Shown: positions 20,946 through 32,399, counted from the stretch's first letter. The stretch is DNA of 64,000 nucleotides from Anniella stebbinsi (GCA_029215795.1 JARDYH010000004.1:219597517-219661516), one strand, 5' to 3'. The notes: generated from the letters alone by a model not told the origin. Program-made: numbers and translations.

Positions 20946-21244
20946 TTAATTCTATCTCTCAGCATAAGAAGTGAGAGGTTTTCTGATTTTTTTCTGCAGT
21001 TTGCTATGGCATTTAGAGTTGCGCCAACAATTCTCATTCACATTTCTCCCCAGATTACCTGGACTTCTTTTCTAAAATTGGAATTTTTCGGCAAGGCACC
21101 AGCAGACCCAAACCAGGGGATCTGGCTGTGGGGGGCTTATTCACTTTGGTGCTGAAGCAGATGCTCAGACAGACGGAATTTCTGGTTTGATCTTTGCTGC
21201 TCTGCAATGCCACTTAGAAAATGGCCGGAGAAATGAACTGCAGC

Positions 21245-21600
21245 TAGAACAGGTAATCTGGAAAAGCCAATCGAAGCCTAGCTGGCCTTATATAACACGT
21301 GCATTTTTGCCTAATGTACCCATTTTTTGCAAACAATATCACTAATATAATACATACTTCATTTTTATTTTCCTTCATATGACATTTTTGTACACATTTT
21401 TTCCCCTTCAGATATGCATTTTTGTGCACACTCCATTGCAACGTTCGGAGACATTCAGGTTTCGAAGGATGACTGATTTTCGGTTCACACAGAGGTGCAA
21501 AATGAGATATGTTCACATTCAAATGCAAACTGAACCAATTTCTCACCCATTCCTGGGGTTGGGGCAGAACACAGGGGACCAACACACTTGATTGCATTCT
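21245..21600. mobile_element. AT-rich TGCATTTTTG repeat, inverted copy
   Basis: Reverse complement of the 19.7-20.1 kb family (GTGCATTTTTGCCTAATGTA, GATATGCATTTTTGTGCACA). Confidence 0.5.
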
Positions 21601-21912
21601 CTCCCTTTCCCCTCTCTAATATTCTGAGATAAGCTTTTATTTGGTGCTTGTGGTGAGAATCAGGCATTTCAAGAAGCTTTCCCACCATTTTTCTCTCTAA
21701 TCCTCCTACATACTATCCTGAAGGTCCTTCCGTGTGTGTGTTTAGTTTTGTTTTCTAGTAAGCTCTTCTTGTAAACCCCATAATCCCGAAAGATTTCCAG
21801 AAGACAGTAAGAGATAAATAAACTGCTAGATTACCAGTCTTTGGAGCATTGTCCTAATTTTGCACCTTATGCTCCAACAATCTTGAATAAATTGAAATCA
21901 CAGAAGGAAAAG

Positions 21913-21914
<2 letters not shown>

Positions 21915-21958
<44 letters not shown>

Positions 21959-21959
21959 C

Positions 21960-21990
<31 letters not shown>

Positions 21991-22036
21991 CAGAGAGAGA
22001 GACAGAGACAGAGAGAGAGAGAGAGACAGAGATCAG
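21915..22036. repeat. (GA)n/(GACA)n microsatellite
   Basis: Compound GA, GACAGA and CAGAGA tract of about 120 bp. Confidence 0.95.
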
Positions 22037-22078
22037 ACATCTGGCACAGTTCAGGTATAACAAACATTTCCCTAAAAT

Positions 22079-22397
22079 AGGCTGACCATATGAAAAGGAG
22101 GACAGGACTCATGTAACTTTAACAGTTGCAGAGAAAAGGGAATTTCAGCTGGAGTCATTTGTATGCAATTCGTACCTGGTGAAATCACCTCTTCATCAAA
22201 GCAATTAAAGTTGCAGGTACTATACTAGAGTGACCAGATATAAAAGAGGGCAGGGCCCCTGCAGCTTTAACTGTTGTAATGAAGAGGGAATTTCACCAGG
22301 TACGAATTGCATACAAATAATGCAGGCTGAAATTCCCTCTTCTCTACAACTGTTAAAGTTACATGAGCCCTGTCCTCCTTTTCATATGGTCAGCCTA
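22079..22397. mobile_element. hAT MITE, TAGGGTGACC family, dimeric, with TSD
   Basis: Flanked by CCTAAAAT (22071-22078 and 22398-22405). A central TAGAGTGACCAGATAT block marks the dimer join. Confidence 0.9.
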
Positions 22398-22472
22398 CCT
22401 AAAATGTTGGTTTCCAAAAGGGTTGGCTGCTTTATAGCAAGAGGTACACTGCCATCATCACCTCTATTGCTA

Positions 22473-22514
<42 letters not shown>
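22473..22514. repeat. (ATT)n at the 3' end of the R4-like LINE
   Basis: About 14 ATT units directly after the R4-like 3' UTR (minus-strand sense: TAA repeats). Confidence 0.95.
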
Positions 22515-23281
22515 CTCTTTCTCACTCATGGCGGTTTTTCTAGACTGACATGACAGGCTTTGCCAAGTCATGCAGTCTTTTATTGATTCAGGAATTTCCT
22601 GACGATTGAGCATGTTTTAATTATGACTGCTTTCTGGATGTTGGTGTGGATGTATTCTGGCAGGCCCAGTTTCTGGAGGGTTTCTGTATAGTTTTTTGAT
22701 GTGATGTCAGTGATTGATGTGACTAATGGAATAATTGCAACCTTTTCCTGTTGCCATAGTTCTTTAATTTCCATAGCCATTGGTGTATATTTGTCTCTCT
22801 TTTCTTCCTTTTCTACAACATTTTTGTCATTCGGTATTGCTATGTGGATGAGGTATGTGTGTTTTTCTTTTTTGTCTAGGAACGTTATGTCTGGTTGGTT
22901 GCAGGGTATTGTCTTTTGAGTTGAGTTTAGATTTTAAGATTTGTGATAGGCGAGTTTTATATTGTATTCTTAGTTGAGTTTTTACTGTGGAGTGATTGAT
23001 TTTTGTGTTTTGTTGGAATCCTAAGTATTTGTATGTTTCATTTTCTTCCATGTTATCTAATATTTTGTTATTTAGTGTTTCCAATGTTGCTTCTTCTTTC
23101 CATTTTCCTCTTTCTATGTGTAGCATCTTGCATTTTCCTATCCCAAATTCCATTTTCATGTCTGTCGTCAGTTCTTCAGTAATTCGCAGGAGGCCTTTTA
23201 TCTGTGTTGACGTTGACACATAGATTTTGATGTCATCCATGTACAGGAGGTGATTGATTCTGTGCTTTGCTTGTGTTTTAT

Positions 23282-23282
<1 letters not shown>
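22515..23282 (-). mobile_element. R4/Dong-like LINE, internally deleted, between two ATT arrays
   Basis: The minus strand encodes RT and endonuclease pieces of an R4-group non-LTR element. The 3' UTR is about 65 bp, then TAA repeats. The 5' edge at 23282 abuts a second ATT array. Both edges in the same trinucleotide fits what is known of Dong, which prefers TAA repeats, although slippage of a tail could also contribute. Confidence 0.75.
22580..23280 (-). pseudogene. R4-like RT plus restriction-like endonuclease, broken
   Basis: Reading from high to low coordinates: an RT catalytic box (HLLYMDDIKIY, near 23225), the following MEFGIGKCK block and a YKYLG word. The frame then jumps around 22910-22930 to a segment with NQPDITFLDKKEK and HIAIPND, the PD...D arrangement of the restriction-like endonuclease. 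The last 66 codons (22580-22780) contain LQKLGLPEY and end KFLNQ. The RT thumb and zinc-knuckle regions are missing and the frame shifts more than once, so the protein is dead. R4 is preferred to R2 because of the HLLYMDD context. Confidence 0.75.
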
Positions 23283-23316
<34 letters not shown>

Positions 23317-23317
23317 T
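23283..23317. repeat. (ATT)n at the 5' edge of the R4-like LINE
   Basis: About 11 ATT units. They extend the RT frame with an isoleucine run, which is an artefact of the repeat. Confidence 0.95.
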
Positions 23318-23490
23318 CATGGGGAAAGGGTGACATGTTACAGAAATGTCTTCTCTTTTAAGAATTATGCATGGAACATGGGGATAGCGACCCCTCTGTA
23401 TTCTCAAAAGATAAAGAACAGTAAGAAGGGAGAGCAGGGGGCTTTGAAATTGCCCTTAAACGGTTAGCACATGGATAGTAAACTAAGGCC

Positions 23491-23982
23491 CTTTCTACAC
23501 CTAAAGGCCTTCGGGGAGGGAGTGGGGATGATCCCGGACTTGCCTGCTTCTGGGATCATCCCCCAGCATACAAATGTCATGGGCACCATAAAAAAATAAA
23601 TTAAAAAAAAACAGGAGCTGGGACAACAATTGCGCTTCACCAAAAAAATAGGTTTTTAAAAAGCCCCGCTCCTGCTCCCCCCCCCCACCCCCAATGTCCC
23701 TGGACTCCCCCTAGACCAGCTCCTTCCTTCTTTGCTGACCCCTGCTTCTTGTGGGAAGCAGGGGAGAAGCCGGGGAGAAGCCGGGATGGGCGTCCACACC
23801 ACCCATGATCCTCAGGAAAGTTCCCAGGACCGTGGGAAAAATCAGGATAACTGGGGATCCAGTTATCCTGGGAAAATGGAGGGGTCATCCCCACTTGTCC
23901 CCGGGATCTCCTGTGTGTCATTTGGATGCACAGAGATGACCTAGGGACGACCCCGGGATAATTCCCTGGTGCAGACATGGCC
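23491..23982. mobile_element. MITE, GGCCCTTTCTACACC class, nested
   Basis: The ends are GGCCCTTTCTACACC and GGTGCAGACATGGCC, flanked by TAA and TAG (possible 3-bp duplication). The interior carries GATCCCGG and CCGGGATC words. Confidence 0.6.
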
Positions 23983-24060
23983 TAGGAAAGCACACACTGG
24001 TCTTACCCACTTCAATGAGACATGATATTTCTATTTCAATTACAATTACCATATTTTTTC

Positions 24061-24217
24061 CAGTGGAGGATGGTGGCTCCAATGTTAGTGGGACAATGAA
24101 TCCACTCCAGGTTCCAGTCAGAACCAGTCAGAACTCTAAAGGAGCTATAGCTGGTTCTGACTAAAACCCGGAAACAATTTACCACCGCAGTGACGTCGGA
24201 GCCACCAGCCTCCACTG
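24061..24217. mobile_element. MITE, CAGTGGAGGCTGGTGGCTCC family, nested
   Basis: CAG...CTG ends with flanks ATTTTTTC and ATTCCTTC (6 of 8 match), consistent with a decayed hAT target duplication. About 157 bp. Confidence 0.65.
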
Positions 24218-24230
24218 ATTCCTTCTAAAT

Positions 24231-24550
24231 TAGGGTGACCAGATAAAATCCAGGTCAGGGCTCATGTAACTTTAACAGCTGTAGAGAAAAGGGGATTTCA
24301 GCCAGTGTCATTTGTATGCAATTAGTTCCTGGAGAAATTCCCTCTTCATCACAACAGTTAAAGTTGCAGGGGCCCTGCCTTCTTTTGTATATGGTCACTC
24401 TAGTATAGTGCATGCACCTTTAATTGTTGTGATGAAGAAGGAATATCACCAGGAACTAATTGCATACAAATGACACTGGCTGAAATTCCCTTTTCTCTAC
24501 AACTGTTAAAGTTACATGAGCCCTGACCTGGATTTTATCTGGTCACCCTG
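24231..24550. mobile_element. hAT MITE, TAGGGTGACC family, dimeric 320 bp, with TSD
   Basis: Perfect 8-bp duplication TTCTAAAT at 24223-24230 and 24551-24558. Ends TAGGGTGACCAGATAAAATC and GATTTTATCTGGTCACCCTG. Outer arms of about 130 bp are complementary; a central monomer-end block lies near 24395-24410. Confidence 0.95.
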
Positions 24551-24690
24551 TTCTAAATGGCATCCATACATATAAATCAGCAGACACACATTCTGGGACT
24601 TCTTTTGCCCTCTCTTTTAGTGATGGGTTTCCTCTTCTTCATGGGGATGGCAGGGTGGTGTCATGAGGTCTAAGTGGCCATCCTAGCTGG

Positions 24691-25404
24691 GACAGCAAAA
24701 GCAGGGAGACAGTTATGTGCCTGGCAGGCCGGCCACAATGCCAACACAAGAAGAATTTCAAACATGACTCCCTCCCTTTTCAATCTTCGCACACTATCTT
24801 TTTAATCACAAAACGCAGGTTAATCCCAGCTTCAGAAATATAGAATAATCACAGAATCTTGTCATACTTTCCTCTCAATTCAGGGGACACAAACAAAATG
24901 AGACACACATAATCTTCTAAAGCTACAGAGATTTCTGATCAAAGTTGAGCAGGTAAATCAAACCTGAAATGAACGAATTAGAGGAGGAAGGTTACTGTAA
25001 TATTCTTTTTTGTTGTTGTTGTTGTTTTGTTGCCAAGCAAGGCAGAAACAGATTTTCCCGAAACTTGCTGTCTAATTCCCATCTGGAAAGGCATTGCATG
25101 GAGAATGAACAGGTCGGTAGGAATGTCTTTTTTTAATGACATCTGTAAAGTTAAAAAAAACACCTACAACTGGAGCAGGCTTAATCTGTCATTCAGCAGC
25201 AGGTGCTTTGCATGCAATCACAGCCATGCTGATGAAAGTCAGATATTCTGGGTATGCAACCTGTTTCATTTGACCAGATTGGCACTTTATCCTGTCTTTA
25301 ACCTGTCTTCTGCATTGAACCACAGTTGCATCCCGCCTCTCTATGAAGAAAGCTTCCAGAGTGGCTTCAGTGCCCAAAGAGATCTAACCAAATACAAACA
25401 TTAA
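24691..25404. other. Unique region, no gene recognised
   Basis: A TTG-rich run lies at 25007-25031. No exon-like frame with support. Confidence 0.45.
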
Positions 25405-25480
25405 GGGCATCCTATGCATGTTTAGGCGGGGGGAGGGGAGTCCTACAACTCCCAGCATTACTCAGCCAGGACAGTCTAGA
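25405..25480. mobile_element. Fragment of the TCCTATGCATGTTTAG MITE
   Basis: TTAAGGGCATCCTATGCATG followed by CCTACAACTCCCAGCATT; left part only. Confidence 0.5.
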
Positions 25481-25689
25481 GGGGTGTGATCCTACTGCAA
25501 CTGCTCTGGGTCCTTGCAAGCCTCCAAACGCAGAGCCTTCCGAGTATTCCATGCAGAGCAGGAAGCGTGGCACGGGTTTAGCTAGGCTGGTGTTTTCACC
25601 TGTCTAGCGGAGGTTTCAGAGAGTGGGAGGGAATGTGACTGGGGATTGCTGAGGATAGTTCAAATCCCCGTATCCTCAGGCTCATAAAA

Positions 25690-26155
25690 ACGTAAGAAGC
25701 ACCATGTTGGATCAGACCAAGGGTCCATTTAGTCCAGCACTCTGTTCACACACTGGCCAACCAGCTGTCAACCAGAAACCCACTAGCAGGACACAGTGCA
25801 ACAGCACCCTCCCACCCATGTTCCCCAGCAATTGGTGTATACAGGCTTGCTGGATCAGAACAAACATCCACTTAGTCCTGCACTCTGTTCACGTGGTGGC
25901 CAACCAGCTGCTCCACAGGAAACACCCAAGCAAGACATGAGTGCAACAGTATCGTCCCATCCATGTTCCTCAGCAACTGGTGTAAATAGGCATCCTGCCT
26001 CTGATACTGAAGGTAGCACAGAGCCATCAGGATTAGTAGCCATTGAAAGCCTTCTCCTCCAGGAATTTATCCAACCCACTTTTAAAGCTATCCAAATTGG
26101 TGGCCATCACTATACCATGTGGTAGGGAATTCCATAGTTTAACTATGCACTGTGT
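25690..26155 (-). mobile_element. CR1 LINE 3' ends, two adjacent minus-strand fragments
   Basis: 25690-25850 and 25855-26155 both read as reversed CR1 3' UTRs (GGATCAGA...CAGCACTCTGTT, CAACAGC, GGTGTATACAGGC). The second continues into the last CR1 codons: the minus strand at 26033-26155 has VKLWNSLPHGIVMATN and GLDKFLEEKAFNGY. The fragment stops where the MITE at 26156 begins. Confidence 0.85.
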
Positions 26156-26474
26156 TAGGGTGACCAGATAAAATCCAGGTCGGGGCTCATGTAACTTTAA
26201 CAGTTGTAGAGAAAAGGGGATTTCAGCCCGTGTCATTTGTATGCAATTAGTTCCTGGTGATATTCCCTCTTCATCACAACAGTTAAAGGTGCAGGCACTA
26301 TACTAGAGTGACCATATACAAAAGAAGGCAGGCCCCCTGCAACTTAACTGTTGTGATGACGAGGGAATTCCACCAGGAACTAATTGCATACAAATGACAC
26401 TGGCTGAAATTCCCTTTTCTCAAGAACAGTTAAAGTTACATGAGCCCTGTCCTCCTTTTCATATGGTCAGCCTA
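26156..26474. mobile_element. hAT MITE, TAGGGTGACC family, dimeric, mixed ends
   Basis: The left end is the AGATAAAATCC subtype; the right end is the CATATGGTCAGCCTA subtype. Flanks CACTGTGT and CGTAACAA do not match, so it may be recombinant or flank-deleted. Confidence 0.75.
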
Positions 26475-26607
26475 CGTAACAATGAGAAAGCTGTTGGAGG
26501 AAGAGCTCACTTCTCCAAGTTATAAAGTGAAGGGGAGCGGGACAGCAAGAAACCCATTTCACACACAGGCAACTAGCGTCAATGACTGCAAGGTAGGGAT
26601 AAGAAGA

Positions 26608-27385
26608 CATTCTAAGCCATGTTGTGATTTCTCCAGATTAACACATCGGCCTTTTCTACACCTAAGGGTGTAGAGGGAGGGAGGGAGGGAGGGAGGGAGG
26701 GAGGGGGAGGATCACAGACTTACCTGCTTCCGCGATCCTTCCCCAGGGTCTAAACAAGAAGTGCGACATCCCAGAAACAAACAGGGATGTCGCAGCCGCC
26801 ATTTTCTTTTCTAAAAAAAGCCAGAGCTAGGAGCGCAATTGCGCTCCAATGAAAAGTAAGGGGTTTTTTTTACAAAAAAGCCCTGACTCCACTCCCCACC
26901 CAACCCCCAAGGTCCCTGGATTCCCCCCAGACCTGCTCCTTTCCTCTTGCTGACCCCCGCTACTCACAGGGAGGAGGGAAGAAGCCAGGATGGGTGCCCA
27001 CACCTCCCGCGTTCCTCAGGATGGTCCCGGGACCGTGGGGAAAATCGGGATAACTGGGCAACCAGTTATCCCGGGAAAATGGAGGGGTCATCCCTGCCTG
27101 TTCCCGGGATCCCCTATGCGTCATTTGGATGCACAGGGACGACTCAGGGATGACCCCGGGGGAAAAGACATCATGTAGACATAGCCATTCTTTCTAAGCC
27201 ATTTCTCCAGACTAAAACATGCATTATAAGCCATTGTATAATTTCTTCAGGCTAATACAAACACCATAAACCAGTTTATTAATTTTGTCTTTTCACAAAT
27301 GAACTGTAGGCCAGTTGGTGCCTTATTTACCCATTCAACTCACACGAGCATTATAAGCTGGGCTCACCAATGGATTGTAAGCCCT
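26608..27385. repeat. Degenerate minisatellite, about 39-bp units, interrupted by a MITE
   Basis: Units resembling CATTATAAGCCATTTCTCC(A)GACTAA recur at about 26608, 27188, 27224, 27263 and more loosely to 27385. The array is split by the MITE at 26655-27184. Confidence 0.5.
26655..27184. mobile_element. MITE, GGCCTTTTCTACACC class, with GGGA array
   Basis: The ends are GGCCTTTTCTACACC and ATGTAGACATAGCC. A (GGGA)n run lies at 26676-26705. The interior carries paired ATCCCGG and CCGGGAT words. Confidence 0.6.
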
Positions 27386-27544
27386 CTCCGCTACCCTACT
27401 GAAATTCGTTTATTTATGGGGAAGTCTGTGTGGTGTAGCAAATATTTGGATCTTTAAAATGAAGGTAAGCACAGGAGGGAAGGGCTGAGAGGGGGCATGG
27501 TGTGGTGGCAGCTCGATGAAGTCCCGGCCCCAAGAACAGAAGAA

Positions 27545-28105
27545 GAGCCCTGCTGGATCAGACCAAGGGTCCATCTAGTCCAGCGTTCTGTGGACAACCA
27601 GCTGTTGACCAGGAACCCACAAGCAGGACATGGGTGCAACAGCACCTTCCCTCCCGTGTTCCCTAGCAACTGGTGTATACAGGCTTACTGCCTCTGATAC
27701 TGGAGGTAGCACACAGCCATAATTGATAGCCTTCTCCTCCAGGAATTTATCCAACCCCCTTCTAAAGCCATCCGAACTGGTGGCCATCACTACATGCTGT
27801 GATAGGGAAATCCATAGTTTAACTATGCGCTGTGTGAAGTAGTCCTTCCTTTGATCTATCCTGAACCTCCCACCAATCAGCTTCATGGGATGACCCCATT
27901 GGGTTCTAGTACGTTGAGAGAGGGAGAAAAATGTCTCCCCATCCACATACTTCACACCATGCATCATTTTGTACACCTCTATCAGGTCTCCCCTTATTCT
28001 CCTTTTCCCCCCAAGCCAAACATTTCCAGCTGTTGTGACTTTCCCTCGTAGGGAAGATACTTCAGTCCCTTGATGATTTCACTTGCCCTTTTCTGAAAAA
28101 ATCCA
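27545..28105 (-). pseudogene. CR1 LINE 3' end with decayed ORF2 C-terminus
   Basis: The 3' UTR (27545-27715) has the CR1 order of words (CTGGACTAGATGGACCC, CAACAGCTGG, TATACACCAG on the minus strand). Coding sequence follows upstream: MYKMMHGV, FSLSQRTRT, GGRFRIDQRK and GLDKFLEEKAI are hallmarks of the CR1 ORF2 C-terminus. Further upstream are FFQKRASEIIKGLKYLPYE and similar, in another frame (27994-28105). Frameshifts separate the pieces. No catalytic RT motif remains. Confidence 0.85.
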
Positions 28106-28127
28106 ACCCTGCCCATAAGCATGAAAT

Positions 28128-28195
28128 TTTCCTCTGAATACCAGTTGCTGGGGCAAGCTGACAGCAAGGGATGTCTATCAGGACAATACCTGCTT
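28128..28195 (+). mobile_element. CR1-type 3' tail, left piece, split by L1
   Basis: CTGAATACCAGTTGCTGGGG is a CR1 tail signature on the plus strand. The sequence resumes at 33842 after the L1, so the L1 landed inside this tail. Confidence 0.7.
28182..28195. repeat. L1 target-site duplication, left copy
   Basis: GACAATACCTGCTT, 14 bp, repeated exactly at 33828-33841. Confidence 0.9.
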
Positions 28196-28339
28196 TTTTT
28201 AAAAAAAAAAAAATCCAACATAATACAACATAAACAACATAAAATACAATACATAACCAACATACCCCCCATGCACCCCTCCCCCCAGGAGACCTTCAAT
28301 TATTCATTATTCATCTTTCCAAAAATGTAAAGACTCTTT

Positions 28340-31300
28340 TTAAGGTATTTGCCCCTTCCCCGTTCTTAATACATATTCCAAAAATGGGCTCCATATATCT
28401 CCAAAATCATTCTTACTGGACATTCCCCTCTTTATTTTCATTTTACACGTCAGCTTATCATTAAGTGCCATATCCCATATTTCTTTATACCATTCTTCTG
28501 TAGTATATATCCCTTGCCCTTTCCAATTTTTAGCAATCATTATTCTGACGGGAGCCAGGAGGTTGTTTATCAATTCTCTCTTGCTTATATTCTCATTTCC
28601 TTTATCCCATATTGCTAGTAGAGCCAACTTTGGGCTTAATTCCAGTTTACTTCCAATTATTTCACTTATTTCTTTGAACACCCTTTCCCAAATTTTTTGT
28701 ACATATTCACAGCTCCACCACATATGGAAATAAGTTCCAACCTCCTGACATCCCCTCCAACAATTCTTGGACACTTTTTTGTCTATCTGATGAAATCTTA
28801 CCGGTGTTAAATACCATCTCCATACTGTCTTATAATAATTCTCCTTAATTCTAACCGACAACAGCTTTAACATTCTTGCATCCCATATCCTCCCCCAGTT
28901 ATGTTCATTAATTTGCTCCTTTACATCATCTTCCCAAATCTTTTTAATAATCTTAATCTTAATCTTAATAATCTTAATCAACTTCCTCTATCAATATTTT
29001 GTATATCTCACTGGTCAAACCTTTTTTAATTTTGTTTCGTCCTTCCTTCCTCTTGATTCAATTAAATCTTCAAATCTTGTATTATTTCTACATTTCTTAT
29101 TTTTCATTTTCCATTCCTGTGTCCATTTTTCCAATTGTAAACCTTTGAACCAAGCTATTTTTTGTCCTTTTAATAACTCTCTAATTTGCTCCTTATCTAT
29201 CATTCTTTCCATCCAATTCCTTAACTTAATAATTTCCTGATCCTTCAGACTCCCTTCCAACTCTATTTTTAAATTCCTTGGGAAGTTTCCCACTACTACC
29301 ACTGGGGCGAGTGGAGAGTCTCCTGGTATTAACTTTCCTTTAACTTTCTCCCAGATCTCTAGAATATTTTTCAGCAACGGGTTGTCCAGTCCCCTCAAAT
29401 CTTTCTTTTGAATTTTAATTAAAAAATATTTTGCAATTTGAAATCTAGTTCTCCTGTTTGCGTTTCTAACCATCCTAAATCTTCCTCCCCTAATATACTA
29501 TTTATAACATATCTTAACTGATTAGCAATATAATAATTCTTTATATTTGGAAGTCCCAAACCTCCTTTCTTTTGTGTCTTATACCATAACCCTGTATTAA
29601 TCCTAGCTCTCTTATCTCCATTGCAATAAGCGTTAATCATATTTTGCCAGCTCTTTAACTCTACTTCCGATATTTTAATTGGCAGCATTCTAAACAAAAA
29701 ATTAATCTTAGATAATATCTTCATTTTAATAACTGCTATTCTACCAAACCAATAATGTTTTAATTTTCTATATGCCTCTAACTTTTCCCCTACCTGTTTT
29801 TTCAAACTCGCAAAATTAATTTCCTCTAACCTATCTAAATCTTTTGCAATATTAACTCCTAAATAACGTACTATATTTTTAAGCCTAAAACCTATCTTAA
29901 CTTTACCCTCCTCCATCTCCTCCTTGTTATAATTAAATAGCATCATTTCTGACTTCCCCCAATTAACTTGTAAGCCAGTAATCTCCCCAAATTCTCTCAA
30001 ATGCATCTTAACCAACTCCCCACACTCCAGGGGATCTTCTAATGTCAATAATGTATCATCCGCAAACATATTCATTTTAATCCTCTCCTTCCCTCCTATC
30101 CCCTTCAATCTTACATCCTCCCTTAGAACATTTGCCAAAATTTCTATCACTATCGCAAATAAGATCGGTGAAAGTGAACATCCTTGTCTAGTTCCTCGAG
30201 CTAGCGTAATCTGTTGCGTTAACCCATCATTAACCATTATTTCTGCTTTATTATTTTTATACAGCTGATCAATCACTCCCATAAATTTATCTCCAAGCCC
30301 AAATGTTTTTAAGATTATTTTAAGTGCTGGCCATTCCACGCAATCAAAGGCTTTCAATATATCCAATGCTAACAAACCTGCTTTTAACTTCCTTTTTAAA
30401 ATAATATTAATTATATTTAAAACTCTTCCAATTAAATTAGGCATTTGCCTTCCTGAAATAAATCCACATTGGTCTTTTCTAATATATTTATATATAAACG
30501 TACCCATTCTTTTTTCCATTATTGCAGTAAAAAAATTTGAGTCTTAATTTATTAAAGATATTGGTCTGTAAGATGCTGGATCCGTCAAATCCTTTCCTGG
30601 CTTCGGGATTAATATAATCAAGGAATGATCCCACGATGGCGGGGTCTTTCCTCCTTCTATTATACTATTAAATATTTTTTTCAATCTTGGTATTAAAATT
30701 CCTCTGAAAGTCTTATAATATTCCGGCCCCAAACCATCCATTCCTGGAGATTTCCCTCCTTTTAGTTTATCAATAATTCCTTCTATTTCTTTCTCAGTAA
30801 CTAATCCTTCCATACAATCCCTATCCTGCCCCTGTAATCTTATTTTCCAGTTCCTCTCTACATATTCCAATACCTTAACCTGTGGACCCTTATCTGATGT
30901 ATATAATTCTCTATAAAATTCCTGAAATATATTTAATTTATCCTTCATTAAGTTACTACTTTTCCCTGTCTTATCTCTAATTATCCCTATCATATTCTTA
31001 GCCTTTCTTGACTGAGTGGACCTGGCCAGCATCTTCGAAATTTTATTACTATATTCAAAAAAATCCCTCCTTAAATATAACAAATCCCTTTGGACTTGTT
31101 CTAACTCTTCTTTCTCTAATTCCTTTTTCTTAGCTTGAATTTGGGCAAATAGGCATCTATCTTTTGTCTCTCTTAGCTTCTCCTCTAAATCCTTTACTTC
31201 CTTTTCAATCTTTTTATTTTGTGCTTCCTGTTGTTTTCTTAGGGTACACATTTCCCTAATACAAATCCCTCTTACCGCTGCCTTCATAGTGTCCCATATT

Positions 31301-32154
31301 AACCCTTGCGAGTTTGACTCCGTTTCATTAATTTCCCATATTTCCTGCATTTCTTTTTTTATTTTCCCCACTATATTTTTATTATTTAATAACCTTGTAT
31401 CCATTCTCCATCTCTTAGCTTGTCTATAATCCTTCTTCGTTTTAATATCCATCGTCATTAATGCGTGTTCGGTGACTTTAATTACCCCAATAGCACAATC
31501 TATAAGTTTAGATATCATATTCTTTGACACAAAAATAAAATGAATCCTAGAATAATTCTTAAACCTTGGTGAATAGAAGGTATATTTCCTTTCTTCCCCT
31601 TTTAATACCCTCCAAATATCCATTAGTTCTTTTCCCTCCATTAATTTGCTTAACCCCGTCTTCCCACCACTCTTAAGATCTCTTAATATATTATCCCTGT
31701 CTTTCCCTTTATCTAATACCATATTAAAATCACCAGCCATCATAATGTTCTTTTTACCCACTTCTCCCACCGCATTAAAAACTTCATCGAAGAATTCCAT
31801 TTGTTTCCCATTTGGAGCATATACATTAATCAATATATATTCCTCCTCCCCCACCATGCAAGAAATTATCAGAAATCTCCCTGCTTCATCCTTCTTCACC
31901 CTTTGTATAGTAATACCACATTTTTTTGAGATTATTATCGCTACACCCCTCGCTTTAGAAGTACCAAAAGACTTTTCATAAATGCCCACATCCCTCATCC
32001 GAAGCTTATTTACACCCTCCTTTGTTTGATGAGTTTCCTGCAAAAAAATTACATCTGCTTTCTCTTTTTTTAATAACATTTCTATTCTCTTCCTTTTTAT
32101 AACAGTTCCTAGCCCTTTAACATTTAAAGTTGCTACCCTTAATTTATTTTCCAT
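28340..32154 (-). pseudogene. L1 ORF2 (endonuclease, RT, cysteine-rich C-terminus), broken
   Basis: The first 536 codons (32154-30544) hold the apurinic-type endonuclease: N11, E40 in FLQETH, the NVYAPN block at 110-115 and GDFNMVLD at 141-148. The usual SRID Asp is His (SRIH, 202-205) and the usual SDH is TEH (228-230). A TAA stop at 30544 interrupts a single frame that continues into RT (30543-29419): ALDILKAFD, RQGCSLSP, and catalytic FADD at residues 152-155 of that piece. A frameshift near 29419-29473 leads to 29473-29015. Another near 28980, beside an AATCTT-repeat expansion, leads to 28981-28340, with conserved tryptophans and WWSCEYV of the C-terminal domain. The protein would be inactive. 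Confidence 0.92.
28935..28980. repeat. AATCTT-type repeat inside L1 ORF2
   Basis: TTAATCTTAATCTTAATAATC-like units add a run of Lys/Ile codons and sit at a frame change, so slippage probably broke the frame. Confidence 0.7.
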
Positions 32155-32399
32155 CTCTCTCTTTCACACAAATCTCTAGATTGGTCTCCCTCTGTGACAC
32201 ACATACCCCCCTCCCTTACCCTCCCCCCCACACTTACCCCCATCTTCACCCCCCTCTTCACCAGACCTTTCTGGGCAATGGCCCCAAATATTTTTAGAAC
32301 TCTTCAGGGGGGGGGAGAAGCAACCCAAAAGTCCCAGAGCAAAATCTGACCCTCCCCTCCCTTATAATCTCTTCTTATCCCTAATACAATAATATTTCT

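Larger units (their letters stand above)
23330..24690. mobile_element. GTGGCCATCCTA-family repeat carrying three nested MITEs
   Basis: Host pieces are 23330-23490 (AAGAAGGGAGAGCAGG), 23983-24060 (ACATGATATTTCTATTTCAA), a short 24218-24230 piece, and 24551-24690 (CATACATATAAATCAG ... AAGTGGCCATCCTA). In order they follow copies at 14879 and 20231. Inserts are at 23491-23982, 24061-24217 and 24231-24550. Confidence 0.65.

Noticed and set aside
21854..22112. Ser/Leu repeat proteins
   Set aside because: Translations of the GA/GACA microsatellite.
23220..23317. Isoleucine-rich N-terminus of the R4-like protein
   Set aside because: It is the ATT array read in frame, outside the element.
26656..26706. 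CRISPR-like regularly spaced repeats
   Set aside because: GGGA microsatellite without spacers; the organism is a vertebrate.
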